From Methylobacterium sp. E-005 (lineage in GTDB: Bacteria; Pseudomonadota; Alphaproteobacteria; Rhizobiales; Beijerinckiaceae), in the NCBI RefSeq assembly GCF_022829725.1, contig NZ_JAKSYG010000226.1, forward strand, positions 1 through 64,000: a stretch of DNA of 64,000 nucleotides. Direction: 5' to 3'. Below the pieces are notes generated by a model, which saw nothing but the letters and a program-made list of their open reading frames with translations, was not told where the DNA came from and did not search any database. A program made the position numbers and the translations under genes. Positions 54,197-62,813 of the stretch are shown here, piece after piece (the stretch's first letter is position 1; each line of letters begins with the position of its first letter).

Positions 54197-55264
54197 ATGG
54201 CCGTCGATTTCTCTATGCGTCAGCTCCTCGAAGCGGGCGCCCATTTCGGTCACCAGTCGCACCGCTGGAACCCGAAGATGCAGCCGTACATCTTCGGTAC
54301 CCGCAACAACATCCACATCATCGACCTCGCCCAGACGGTGCCGGCGCTCCACCAGGCGCTGCAGGCGGTGAGCGACACCGTCGCCAAGGGCGGTCGCGTG
54401 CTGTTCGTCGGCACCAAGCGCCAGGCGGCCGACACGATCGCCGAGGCGGCCAAGCGTTCGGCCCAGTACTACGTCAATTCCCGCTGGCTGGGCGGCATGC
54501 TCACTAACTGGAAGACGATCTCGGGCTCGATCTCGCGCCTGCGCAAGGTCACCGAGACGCTGGAGACCGGCGGCCCGGGCCTGACCAAGAAGGAGCGCCT
54601 GATGCTCTCCCGTGAGAAGGAGAAGCTCGAGAAGGCGCTCGGCGGCATCAAGGACATGGGCGGCGTCCCCGACCTGCTGTTCGTGATCGACACCAACAAG
54701 GAGCAGCTGGCGATCAAGGAGGCGAACCGCCTCGGGATCCCGGTCGCCGCCATCGTCGACACCAACTGCAACCCGGACGGCATCAGCTACATCGTCCCGG
54801 CCAACGACGACGCGGGCCGCGCCATCGCGCTCTACTGCGACCTGATCGCCAAGGCCGCCATCGACGGCATCTCGCGCGCCCAGGGCTCGTCGGGCATGGA
54901 CCTCGGCGCCTCCGAGGAGCCGATGGCCGAGGAGCTGCCGGCGAACGACGATCAGGCCGTCTCGGTCGAGTCCGACGCCCTCGACCCGGCCGACGTGGCG
55001 ATGCTCGCCGAGTCGACCGAGCATTTCGAGCTGCTCGCCGCCCCGCGCGGCGCGCCGGACGACCTGACCAAGCTGAACGGTGCCGGCCCGCAGATCGTGC
55101 AGAAGCTCAACGACGCCGGCATCTACCACTACTGGCAGATCGCCGCGATGACCCCCGAGGACGTCGCCAAAGTCGATGCCGACCTGAAGCTCAACGGCCG
55201 CATCGACCGCGATTCGTGGGTCTCGCAGGCCCGCGGCTTCGTCGAGGCCGCCGCCGCGGCCTGA
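54197..55264 (+). CDS. rpsB: 30S ribosomal protein S2 with C-terminal extension
   Basis: A 355-residue S2. The core (1-230) shows DFSMRQLLEAGAHFGHQSHR, NIHIIDLAQTVPALHQALQA, SRWLGGMLTNWKTISGSI and IVDTNCNPDGISYIVPANDD. After an acidic linker (235-290) comes an extra domain resembling helix-hairpin-helix modules: PDDLTKLNGAGPQIVQKLND, then AGIYHYWQIAAMTPEDVAKV. E. coli S2 has 241 residues, so about 110 are added; such extensions are seen in Hyphomicrobiales (recollection). ATG 54197 is the family start. tsf follows after 118 bases. Confidence 0.95.
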   Translation: MAVDFSMRQLLEAGAHFGHQSHRWNPKMQPYIFGTRNNIHIIDLAQTVPALHQALQAVSDTVAKGGRVLFVGTKRQAADTIAEAAKRSAQYYVNSRWLGGMLTNWKTISGSISRLRKVTETLETGGPGLTKKERLMLSREKEKLEKALGGIKDMGGVPDLLFVIDTNKEQLAIKEANRLGIPVAAIVDTNCNPDGISYIVPANDDAGRAIALYCDLIAKAAIDGISRAQGSSGMDLGASEEPMAEELPANDDQAVSVESDALDPADVAMLAESTEHFELLAAPRGAPDDLTKLNGAGPQIVQKLNDAGIYHYWQIAAMTPEDVAKVDADLKLNGRIDRDSWVSQARGFVEAAAAA

Positions 55265-55321
55265 TCCATCCGGACGTCGCGGCGGCACCGTCATCGGGCC
55301 GTCGCGGTTCCAGGCATACCG

Positions 55322-55350
55322 GGCCCGGCCGCTCACCCGCGCGCCGGGCC
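55322..55350 (+). terminator. Hairpin between rpsB and tsf (weak terminator or attenuator)
   Basis: GGCCCGGC (55322-55329) pairs with GCCGGGCC (55343-55350) around a 13-base loop, followed by TCTCTC. It lies between two genes that are normally cotranscribed, so partial termination or RNA processing adjusting the S2 to EF-Ts ratio is plausible. Confidence 0.4.
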
Positions 55351-55382
55351 TCTCTCATCCAGACCACACGAAAGGGACCGCC

Positions 55383-56309
55383 ATGGCCAACATCACCGCC
55401 GCGATGGTGAAGGAGCTCCGGGAGACGACCGGCGCCGGCATGATGGATTGCAAGGGTGCGCTCAACGAGACGGGTGGCGACATCGAGGCCGCGGTCGACT
55501 GGCTGCGCAAGAAGGGCCTCGCGAAGGCTGCCAAGAAGGCCGGCCGCGTCGCCGCCGAGGGCTTGGTCGCCGTCGAGTCCGCCGGCCACCATGCCGCGGT
55601 GGTCGAGGTGAATTCCGAGACCGACTTCGTCGCCCGCAACGACGCCTTCCAGGCCTTCGCCCGCGAGGCCGCCAAGATCGCCCTGAACACCGACGGCACG
55701 CTGGAGGGTCTCCAGGCCGCCAAGTTCCCGGGCGCCACCGAGACCGTGTCCGAGAAGCTGCAGGCCCTGATCGCCACGATCGGCGAGAACATGAACCTGC
55801 GCCGCGTCGCCAAGCTCGAGGTCAAGAAGGGCGTCATCGCCTCCTACGTGCACAACCAGATCTCCGAGGGTCTCGGCAAGATCGGCGTGCTGGTGGCGCT
55901 GGAGTCCGAGGGCGATGTCGAGGCGCTGTCGGCGCTCGGCCGGCAGATCGCCATGCACGTCGCGGCGACCAATCCGGTGGCGCTCGACGCCTCGGGCGTC
56001 GATACCGCCACGGTGGAGCGTGAGTCGAACATCCTGCGCGAGAAGAACGCCGGCAAGCCGGACCACGTGATGGCCAAGATCATCGAGAGCGGCCTGAAGA
56101 GCTACTACAAGGAGGTCACCCTCCTGGAGCAGCCCTTCGTGCATGACGGCTCGAAGACCGTGAGCCAGGTCCTGAAGGAAGCCGGCTCCAAGGTCGGCGG
56201 TCCGGTGACCCTGACGGCCTTCGTGCGCTACGCGCTGGGCGAGGGCATCGAGAAGGAAGACGGGCCGGACTTCGCCACCGAGGTCGCCCAGCAGGCCGGT
56301 CGCGCCTGA
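55383..56309 (+). CDS. tsf: Elongation factor Ts
   Basis: A 308-residue guanine-nucleotide exchange factor for EF-Tu. The N-terminal UBA-like domain is AAMVKELRETTGAGMMDCKG followed by ALNETGGDIEAAVDWLRKKG, and the core contains VVEVNSETDFVARNDAFQAF and the dimerisation part with LLEQPFVHDGSKTVSQVL. ATG 55383 has AAAGGGA upstream. A strong terminator at 56355 ends the rpsB-tsf unit. Confidence 0.97.
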   Translation: MANITAAMVKELRETTGAGMMDCKGALNETGGDIEAAVDWLRKKGLAKAAKKAGRVAAEGLVAVESAGHHAAVVEVNSETDFVARNDAFQAFAREAAKIALNTDGTLEGLQAAKFPGATETVSEKLQALIATIGENMNLRRVAKLEVKKGVIASYVHNQISEGLGKIGVLVALESEGDVEALSALGRQIAMHVAATNPVALDASGVDTATVERESNILREKNAGKPDHVMAKIIESGLKSYYKEVTLLEQPFVHDGSKTVSQVLKEAGSKVGGPVTLTAFVRYALGEGIEKEDGPDFATEVAQQAGRA

Positions 56310-56354
56310 TCTCCACGGGCTGGGGGGCAGATTCTTCTGACCGCTCCGTCATCG

Positions 56355-56388
56355 AGCCCTGTCCGGCGACAGCCGGGCGGGGCTTTTT
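56355..56388 (+). terminator. Rho-independent terminator after tsf
   Basis: A 13-bp stem (56355-56367 with 56372-56384, two G-U pairs, no mismatch) around the loop GACA, followed by TTTTTGTTTT. It lies 46 bases after the tsf stop codon. Confidence 0.92.
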
Positions 56389-56470
56389 GTTTTGGGCGGC
56401 GGAACGGGACCATTTTGGTTGCGTGTTGCGGCGCACACCGCATTTCGCGGATGCGCACTACCTTCGCGTC

Positions 56471-56569
56471 ATGACCTTGAAGCCTCTCTCCTACCTGATG
56501 ATCGGCGCCTTCGCGTCCGGCCTTGTGATGACCGTCGTCGGCGCCGTCGGCGTCCTCACGGGCAGCTGA
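56471..56569 (+). CDS. Possible 32-residue single-helix membrane protein
   Basis: A small frame starting MTLKPLSYLMIGAFASGL with one hydrophobic helix of about 20 residues and ending VLTGS. An in-frame ATG at 56387 would give 60 residues but overlaps the tsf terminator. There is no clear ribosome binding site. It resembles small membrane proteins of unknown function in shape only, and conservation in relatives would be needed to accept it. Confidence 0.3.
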   Translation: MTLKPLSYLMIGAFASGLVMTVVGAVGVLTGS

Positions 56570-56597
56570 GAATCGGCATCGGCGTGGCGGGCTCCCG

Positions 56598-57413
56598 TCA
56601 TGCCGGCGCCGCATCGACCCAGGCTCCGCCATCCCAGACCCGCACCGTGACGCTGGCGCAGCCATCCGTGACGGCGATGCGATTGTAGGCGTTGGGCTCG
56701 TTCCCGCGCAGGCGCGTCGAGGTTGCGGACCCAGCCTGAACGGCCAGCAGCCGGCCTCGGCAACCGCGCATCGTGGCCCGATCAACCGTCTCGGCTCCGG
56801 AATCGTCGTCCACGGCAAAGCGCACGTAGTGTCGGTGCAGATGGCCGGCGAGCGTCAGGCCGACGCCGCAGCGGCGGAATGCCGTCAACGCCAAGTCGGC
56901 ACGACCGACCAGCCGTGCCTCCTCGTCCCAGGGCGGCGGCATGAACGGATGGTGGCCCACCACGATCTTGAACAGATGCTCGGGCATCGCCCCAAGCCGT
57001 GCCTCGGTCCGGGCGATCTGGCGGCGCCGGATCACCCCGTGCGACCAGTCCGGCTCCGGCGCCCAAAGCCGCACCGTGTTCAAGCAGATGACGCCGATCT
57101 CGCCATCCACGAAGCACGGTTCCGTCTCGGGCGCGATGGCGTGCCGGTAGCGTGCGAAGGGCCGTGCGAACCGCTGCACCAAATCATAAGGCGAAATGTC
57201 GTGGTTGCCCGGCACGCCGATCCAGGGCGGCAAGAGGCGGCTCAGGAACGCGCGGGCCTGCGCGAATTCGGACGGGCGCGCCGCCATGGTGAAGTCGCCC
57301 GAGGCGACGATCAGGTCCGGGGCGTCCCCGTTCAACTCGTCGACCAGGGCCTCGACGACCGCCGGATCGGTGCGGCCGAAATGGAGGTCGGAAATGTGGC
57401 TGATCCGCCTCAT
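56598..57413 (-). CDS. Calcineurin-type metallophosphoesterase
   Basis: A 271-residue metal-dependent phosphohydrolase. All family motifs are present in order: SDLHFGRTD, ASGDFTMAARPSEF, GVPGNHDISPYD, VVGHHPFMPPPW and LAGHLHRHYVRF. Relatives include cyclic nucleotide and lipid A precursor phosphoesterases (3',5'-cNMP phosphodiesterase or LpxH-like). It overlaps the lipid kinase gene upstream by four bases and is thus coupled to it. Substrate unknown. Confidence 0.9.
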   Translation of the reverse strand: MRRISHISDLHFGRTDPAVVEALVDELNGDAPDLIVASGDFTMAARPSEFAQARAFLSRLLPPWIGVPGNHDISPYDLVQRFARPFARYRHAIAPETEPCFVDGEIGVICLNTVRLWAPEPDWSHGVIRRRQIARTEARLGAMPEHLFKIVVGHHPFMPPPWDEEARLVGRADLALTAFRRCGVGLTLAGHLHRHYVRFAVDDDSGAETVDRATMRGCRGRLLAVQAGSATSTRLRGNEPNAYNRIAVTDGCASVTVRVWDGGAWVDAAPA

Positions 57414-58336
57414 GCCGTGGGCGTCCCTTCAGCAAAGCGCTGGCCTGCCTCGGAGCATGGCACGATCACGGTCAGCGCCTGACGCCGGATCCGGTAGTGC
57501 AGGGGCGTGGGGATCAGGAGAACCTCGCCGTCATTCATCACGAGGAGGGCCCGTCGGCGCGACGCGATGCTGAGGTCGCCGACCGGCAGCCGCTCGATGT
57601 CCGGGAGCCGGCGCCAATCGCCGAGGGCGAATCCGACGGCGAGGCGCAGGCTGCGCCAGACCAAGAGGTTGGCGAGGACGTAGAGCGTGAGCTGCCCGGC
57701 ATCGACCGGCGCCCGCAGCAGCATATGCCCCGGCTGCTCGACGTAATCGCCCACGACCACAGCCATCAGCCGCCCCCGCAGGCGCCGCGCTGTCCCGTCG
57801 ATCAGGCCGGTCACCGTGAGCCGCGGATAGCGGCCGAGATGACGCAGCATCCCGAGCGCCCAGCGCATCAGGGTGCGCACGGCCCGGCGGGCGCGATGCG
57901 CCTCCCGGTGGCGGGCCACCCGCGCCGCCATGCCGAGCACGGAATTGATCACGAAGATCCGGCCGTTCACGTCGCCGACATCGATTCGGCGCGGTACGCC
58001 CCGCGTGAGGTTCGCGATGGCGCCGTCGAGATCGAGGGGCAGGCCGAGATCCTTCGCCAGCAAATTCATGGTGCCGAGTGGCAGGATGCCGAGGGGCGTC
58101 CCGGTTCCGACCAGGGCGGCGGCCGCGCAGGCGACCGTGCCGTCGCCGCCTGCGACCACCACCGCGTTGATCCCCGGCTCCTCCACCGCTGCGGCGATGC
58201 GCGCCGGGAGGGAGGCCCCGCGGTCGGCCTCACCCAGGGCCTCGATCCCGGCCGCGACGATCCGCTGGCGGATCGCCTCGGGCGTCGCACCGTCGACGCT
58301 GCCGGATTCGGTATTGATCACCAGGGCAATGCGCAT
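57410..58336 (-). CDS. Diacylglycerol/lipid kinase family protein
   Basis: A 308-residue kinase with the DAGK catalytic fold. It starts MRIALVINTESGSVDG; the ATP-binding motif VVVAGGDGTVACAAAALVGT lies near residues 57-76, followed by PLGILPLGTMNLLAKDLGLP, typical of YegS/DgkB-type lipid kinases. ATG 58336 has GGACCTCC context with AGG upstream; the frame runs further but without homology. It is first gene of a two-gene unit with the phosphoesterase, suggesting a kinase/phosphatase pair acting on a membrane lipid (inference). Confidence 0.88.
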   Translation of the reverse strand: MRIALVINTESGSVDGATPEAIRQRIVAAGIEALGEADRGASLPARIAAAVEEPGINAVVVAGGDGTVACAAAALVGTGTPLGILPLGTMNLLAKDLGLPLDLDGAIANLTRGVPRRIDVGDVNGRIFVINSVLGMAARVARHREAHRARRAVRTLMRWALGMLRHLGRYPRLTVTGLIDGTARRLRGRLMAVVVGDYVEQPGHMLLRAPVDAGQLTLYVLANLLVWRSLRLAVGFALGDWRRLPDIERLPVGDLSIASRRRALLVMNDGEVLLIPTPLHYRIRRQALTVIVPCSEAGQRFAEGTPTA

Positions 58337-58501
58337 GGAGGTCCGGGCCGGGGGCGGTTTCCGATCCGCTTTGCCAGGGCTGCACGTCGGTCGCGTGTCG
58401 GTGGTGTTTCGACCGACGATCCCCGCCCGAACGCGGCACGCCCCTCGACGGCGCTCACACGGTTGACGTAGAAGCCTCCCGGCTCGCACGAGGCGGGTCG
58501 G

Positions 58502-59236
58502 ATGGGGACCGAAATGCCGCAGACGACGCCGTTTCGCCGTATCCTCGTGAAGCTGTCGGGGGAGGCGCTCGCCGCACCGGACGGCTACTGGCTGCATCCG
58601 CCAACGCTGGCGGCGCTCGCCGAGGATATCGCGCGCACCATCGAGGCCGGGGCAGAGGTCGCGATCGTGGTCGGCGGCGGCAACATGATCCGCGGGGCGC
58701 GCATCTCCGCGGCCGGCTGGATCGACCGGGCGACCGGGGATTCGCTCGGCATGATGGCGACCGTGATGAATTCGCTCGCCATCGAGACGGCGCTGAACGC
58801 GGCGGGCGTCCAGGCACGGACCATGTCGGCGGTCTCCATGCCGACGATCTGCGAGACCTATGCCCGCCAGCCGGCTTTGCACCACCTGGACAAGGGGCAA
58901 GTGGTCGTCCTCGCCGGGGGCACCGGCAACCCGTTCTTCACCACCGACACCGCCGCGGTTCTGCGCGCCGCCGAGCTGCGCTGCGACGCCGTGCTCAAGG
59001 CGACCCAGGTCGACGGCGTCTACTCGGCCGACCCCAAGAAGGATCCGAGCGCGACCCGCTACGACCGCATCACCCATGACGAGGCGATCGCCCGCGACCT
59101 GAAGGTCATGGACACCGCAGCCTTCGCCCTGGCCCGGGAGAGCCGCCTCTCGATCATCGTCGGTTCGCTGCATGCGCCGAGCTCGATCGCCGGGATCCTG
59201 TCGGGCGAGGCCCCCTCGACGCTCGTCGCGCCCTGA
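58502..59236 (+). CDS. pyrH: UMP kinase
   Basis: A 244-residue hexameric kinase making UDP from UMP. Motifs: RILVKLSGEALAAPDGYWLH near residues 13-32, AIVVGGGNMIRGARIS near 56-71, VVVLAGGTGNPFFTTDTAAV near 138-157 and DGVYSADPKKDPSATRYDRI near 171-190. ATG 58502 or 58514. In this genome it is separated from rpsB-tsf by about 2.2 kb holding the phosphoesterase/lipid kinase pair, but it is still followed by frr. Confidence 0.96.
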   Translation: MGTEMPQTTPFRRILVKLSGEALAAPDGYWLHPPTLAALAEDIARTIEAGAEVAIVVGGGNMIRGARISAAGWIDRATGDSLGMMATVMNSLAIETALNAAGVQARTMSAVSMPTICETYARQPALHHLDKGQVVVLAGGTGNPFFTTDTAAVLRAAELRCDAVLKATQVDGVYSADPKKDPSATRYDRITHDEAIARDLKVMDTAAFALARESRLSIIVGSLHAPSSIAGILSGEAPSTLVAP

Positions 59237-59352
59237 CGCAGCCGCGGATAGGCCGCCACAACCGTTTGCGGCCCTGAAAAAATTCGTCCATTGAGGCCGC
59301 GACTGCCCGCGCCGGGCGAGAAGACCACGTCAGACGTCTCGGGACGATTCTC

Positions 59353-59916
59353 ATGGCCACACCGGAATTCGACCTCAACGACATCAAGCGCCGGATGCAG
59401 GGCGCCGTCGCCTCGCTCTCCAAGGACCTCGGGTCCCTGCGCACGGGGCGCGCCACGCCCTCGCTCCTCGACCCGATCCAGGTGGATGCCTACGGCTCGG
59501 CGATGCCGATGGCCCAGGTCGCCACCGTGAGCGTGCCGGAGCCGCGGCTCCTGTCGATCTCGGTCTGGGACCGCAGCATGGTGACCGCCGTCGAGAAGGC
59601 GATCCGCGAATCCGACCTCGGCCTCAATCCGCAGACGGAAGGCCAGACCATCCGCCTCCGCATCCCCGAGATGAACGAGCAGCGGCGCAAGGAGATGGTC
59701 AAGGTCGCCCACAAGTACACCGAGGAGGCGCGCGTCGCCGTGCGCCACGTCCGCCGGGACGGCCTCGATCACCTCAAGAAGCTCCTGAAGGACAGCGCTA
59801 TCTCGGAGGACGACGAGAAGCGCCAGGCCGCCGATGTGCAGAAGGCGACCGACCAGTACATCGCCGAGATCGACGGCGTGCTGGCCTCCAAGGAGAAGGA
59901 GATCATGCAGGTTTGA
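59353..59916 (+). CDS. frr: Ribosome recycling factor
   Basis: A 187-residue factor that splits post-termination ribosomes with EF-G. Conserved blocks: LGSLRTGRATPSLLDPIQVD, MPMAQVATVSVPEPRLLSIS, IRLRIPEMNEQRRKEMVKVA and VAVRHVRRDGLDHLKKLLKD. Length is the normal 185-187. The start follows a stretch without clear ribosome site at 59341-59352. cdsA begins 19 bases after the stop, with no uppS between them. Confidence 0.96.
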   Translation: MATPEFDLNDIKRRMQGAVASLSKDLGSLRTGRATPSLLDPIQVDAYGSAMPMAQVATVSVPEPRLLSISVWDRSMVTAVEKAIRESDLGLNPQTEGQTIRLRIPEMNEQRRKEMVKVAHKYTEEARVAVRHVRRDGLDHLKKLLKDSAISEDDEKRQAADVQKATDQYIAEIDGVLASKEKEIMQV

Positions 59917-59935
59917 GGCAGGGCACGGTCCGCGC

Positions 59936-60805
59936 GTGACCGCCGCCGCCGCACCGGCTGCACCGTCCAAGGCTCCGTCCAAGGGGCGGCGCGAGCTGTG
60001 GCTGCGCGTCGCCTCGGGGCTCGTGCTCGGGGCCGGCGTTCTGGCCGCCCTGGTCTATGGCGGCTGGCCGTTTGCCGGCGTCTGGCTCGCAGCTGGGATC
60101 ATCGGCTTTGCCGAGTGGATGGTGATGAGCCGCACCGAGCCGCGCGAGGTGCTGATCGCGCTCGGCGCCGCGACGCTCGGCGCCCTTCTGCTCTGTCAGC
60201 GCGGCGGCGCCCCGGCGCCCGCCTGCCTCGCCGTCCTGATCCTCGGCGCCGCCGCCTGCGCCACGGTGGCGCGGACCGGCTGGGGCCGGTGGCGTGCCTT
60301 CATCGGCGTGCTCGGCGCGGGGGCGATCGCGGCGGTGCCCGTGGCCCTGCGCGATGATCCGGCCATCGGCCTCGTCGGGCCGGCCTGGATGTTCGCGGTG
60401 GTCTGGTCCACCGACATCGCCGCCTATTTTGCCGGCCGGAAGATCGGCGGCCCGAAGCTGATGCCGCGGGTCTCGCCCAACAAGACGTGGTCGGGTGCGA
60501 TCGGCGGCCTGATCGGCGCGGTCGCGGCCGGGACGCTGGTGCCGGTGGTGGCGGATCTCGCCGGGAGGACCCTGCCGAGCGCCGCCTCCCTGCCGGTGGT
60601 GGCGGGCGTGAGCGCGCTCGCTTCCGTGCTCAGCCAGGCGGGCGACCTGATCGAATCCGGCCTCAAGCGCCGCTACGGCGTAAAGGATTCGGGAAAGATC
60701 ATCCCGGGCCATGGCGGCGTCATGGACCGGCTTGACGGATTCTTTGCGGTCGCCGTGCTGGCGGCGGTCTATCTCGCCCTGCGCGGGGCTGGCCTGATCA
60801 CGTGA
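59936..60805 (+). CDS. cdsA: Phosphatidate cytidylyltransferase
   Basis: A 289-residue inner-membrane enzyme making CDP-diacylglycerol from phosphatidate and CTP, the branch point for phospholipid synthesis. It has about eight hydrophobic helices. The family signature near the C-terminus covers ESGLKRRYGVKDSGKIIPGH followed by GGVMDRLDG; RVSPNKTWSGAIGG is also typical. GTG 59936 is chosen because the upstream frame overlaps frr. Normal alphaproteobacterial order is frr-uppS-cdsA-dxr; uppS is missing here. dxr follows after 19 bases. Confidence 0.94.
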   Translation: MTAAAAPAAPSKAPSKGRRELWLRVASGLVLGAGVLAALVYGGWPFAGVWLAAGIIGFAEWMVMSRTEPREVLIALGAATLGALLLCQRGGAPAPACLAVLILGAAACATVARTGWGRWRAFIGVLGAGAIAAVPVALRDDPAIGLVGPAWMFAVVWSTDIAAYFAGRKIGGPKLMPRVSPNKTWSGAIGGLIGAVAAGTLVPVVADLAGRTLPSAASLPVVAGVSALASVLSQAGDLIESGLKRRYGVKDSGKIIPGHGGVMDRLDGFFAVAVLAAVYLALRGAGLIT

Positions 60806-60824
60806 CGATGAGGGAGTTGAACCC

Positions 60825-62003
60825 GTGACCCAGATCGTCACCGTCTTCGGCGCCACCGGCTCCATCGGTAAGTCCACGGCCGACCTGCTCGCCCAGCATG
60901 CCGACCGCTTCAGCGTCGGCGCCCTCGTGGGCGGCAAGGATCCCGTCGCGCTGGCCCGGATGGCGCGGGAGCTGAACGCGTCCTTCGCGGCGCTTGCGGA
61001 CGAATCCGCCGGCCCGGCGCTCGCCGAGGCCCTGTCGGGCTCCGGCATCCCCAGCGGGGCCGGGGAGGGGGCCGTCATGGAGGCGGTCGCCCGGGACGCC
61101 GACATCGTCGTGGCGGCGGTGAGCGGAGCGGCGGGCCTCAAATCCACCCATGCGGCTTTGCGCCTGGGCCGGACGGTGGCGCTCGCCAACAAGGAGAGCC
61201 TCGTCTGCGCCGGCGATGCCTTCATGCGCGACGCAGCGCGCTACGGCGCCACGATCCTGCCGATGGATTCCGAGCACGACGCCCTGAGCCAGGCGCTGGC
61301 CGGTCGGCCGCTCGCCGACGTGCGCACCATGATGATCACGGCCTCCGGTGGCCCGTTCCGCACCTGGACCCGCGAGCGGATCGCCGCGGCGTCCGCCACG
61401 GAGGCCGCCGCCCATCCGACGTGGTCGATGGGCATGAAGATCAACATCGATTCGGCGAGCCTGATGAACAAAGGCCTCGAACTGATCGAGGCCCACCACC
61501 TGTTCGGCATCGAGCCCGAGCGCCTGGACGTCGTGGTGCATCCGCAATCGGTGATCCACGGGATGGTCTACTGGCTCGACGGCGCCGTGACCGCCGAGCT
61601 GGCGCTGCCCGACATGCGGGTCCCGATTTCCCACTGCCTGGGCCTCGGCGACCGGCTGACCATCGCGCGCGGGCGGCCGCTCGACCTCGTGAAGCTCGGT
61701 GCGCTCACCTTCGAGGCCGCGGACGAGGAGCGCTTCCCGTGCCTGCGGATCGCCCGGGCGGCCCTCGCCGCGGGTGGCGCCGCGCCGACCGTGATGAACG
61801 CCGCCAACGAGATCGCGGTGGCAGCGTTCATCGCGGGCCGGATCGGCTTCTATGGGATCAGCGATCTCGTGGAGCGGGCCTGCACCCACTTCGCCGGCCA
61901 GTACCGGACTGCGCCGACCGATGTCGACGAGGCGCTGGCCATCGACGCCCATGTCCGGGTCTGGAGCGCCGAGGCGCTGCCGGAGCTGCGCGCCGTCGGG
62001 TAG
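60825..62003 (+). CDS. dxr: 1-deoxy-D-xylulose 5-phosphate reductoisomerase
   Basis: A 392-residue NADPH enzyme for the committed step of the MEP isoprenoid pathway (DXP to MEP). Motifs: VTVFGATGSIGKSTADLLAQ at the N-terminus, ALANKESLVCAGDAFM near 122-137, LPMDSEHDALSQAL near 145-158 with metal ligands, and MGMKINIDSASLMNKGLELI near 202-221. GTG start with GAGGGAG upstream. The rseP and bamA genes that often follow are absent; a convergent TetR gene comes next. Confidence 0.96.
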   Translation: MTQIVTVFGATGSIGKSTADLLAQHADRFSVGALVGGKDPVALARMARELNASFAALADESAGPALAEALSGSGIPSGAGEGAVMEAVARDADIVVAAVSGAAGLKSTHAALRLGRTVALANKESLVCAGDAFMRDAARYGATILPMDSEHDALSQALAGRPLADVRTMMITASGGPFRTWTRERIAAASATEAAAHPTWSMGMKINIDSASLMNKGLELIEAHHLFGIEPERLDVVVHPQSVIHGMVYWLDGAVTAELALPDMRVPISHCLGLGDRLTIARGRPLDLVKLGALTFEAADEERFPCLRIARAALAAGGAAPTVMNAANEIAVAAFIAGRIGFYGISDLVERACTHFAGQYRTAPTDVDEALAIDAHVRVWSAEALPELRAVG

Positions 62004-62024
62004 CGGCCGAGCGCGGGCGACGCG

Positions 62025-62663
62025 TCAGCTTTCCGGCCCGTATCCGGCCAGGAAGACACGCACCGCCTCGACCGTCTGGAACCGCATCCGGGCCTCGTCC
62101 GCCTCGCCACCCGCAGCGAACAGCATCCGCATCATGAGGCCGGCGAGGCAGAGATGCAGAAAGTGCTGCGCCGCCAGGGTGGTGTTGGCGATCCGTAGCC
62201 GGTCGGCCTTCACCTGCACGTCGAGATAGGCTGCGAGCCGTGCCACGCCGCGGGCCGGACCGGCGTCGTAATAGACCTGCCCGAATTGCGGGAACTTTTC
62301 GCAGACGCCGATCACCATGCGGTGCATCGAGATGTGCCGCGGCTGGGACATTTCGGCGAGAAAACTCATCCCCAGGCGCGTCAGGACGGCCGGGATATCC
62401 GGATCGTTCGGATCGAAGGTGAAGAGCGTCTCGGCGAGGCTGGCCTTCTCCTCCAGGATCAAGGCCTCGAACAGCGCCTCCTTGCTGTCGAAATACACGT
62501 ACAGCGTGCCCTTCGAGACGCCGGCCGCCCGGGCGATCTCACCCATGCTCGCGCCGTCGTAGCCCGCCGAAAGGAAGACCGTTCGGGCACCGTCCAGGAT
62601 CTGACGGCGCTTGTCGCCCTCGTGCGCGGATACGCCCCGATCCAGCGCTGCACCCTGTGCCAT
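62025..62663 (-). CDS. TetR-family regulator of a divergent efflux system
   Basis: A 212-residue repressor. The helix-turn-helix is RRQILDGARTVFLSAGYDGA followed by SMGEIARAAGVSKGTLYVYF, with an AefR-like C-terminal domain (PQFGQVYYDAGPARGVARLA). ATG 62663 is preferred; the ATG at 62732 would put one operator inside the coding region. It is divergent from an EmrA/HlyD-type membrane-fusion gene, and two perfect palindromes lie between them, so it probably represses both itself and the pump. Confidence 0.9.
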   Translation of the reverse strand: MAQGAALDRGVSAHEGDKRRQILDGARTVFLSAGYDGASMGEIARAAGVSKGTLYVYFDSKEALFEALILEEKASLAETLFTFDPNDPDIPAVLTRLGMSFLAEMSQPRHISMHRMVIGVCEKFPQFGQVYYDAGPARGVARLAAYLDVQVKADRLRIANTTLAAQHFLHLCLAGLMMRMLFAAGGEADEARMRFQTVEAVRVFLAGYGPES

Positions 62664-62695
62664 CGTTCCGTCCGACGCCCGTGGCGCCGCTCCGC

Positions 62696-62716
62696 TTGAC
62701 CGAACCGTTCGGTCAA
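62696..62716. promoter_or_regulatory. TetR operator 1 (perfect palindrome)
   Basis: Ten-base arms TTGACCGAAC and GTTCGGTCAA around a central C. It lies 33 bases upstream of the TetR start codon. Identical arms occur in operator 2. Confidence 0.85.
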
Positions 62717-62762
62717 CATAACCTGCGACCAAATCGGAGACGCGTCAAGGCGCGCCGATGTT

Positions 62763-62783
62763 TTGACCGAACGGTTCGGTCAA
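62763..62783. promoter_or_regulatory. TetR operator 2 (perfect palindrome)
   Basis: The same ten-base arms TTGACCGAAC and GTTCGGTCAA, here around a central G; centre-to-centre distance to operator 1 is 67 bases. It lies 30 bases before the membrane-fusion gene, fitting control of the pump promoter. Confidence 0.85.
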
Positions 62784-62813
62784 TGCGGTTGTCGTTGGAT
62801 GTGAGGCTCTGCA

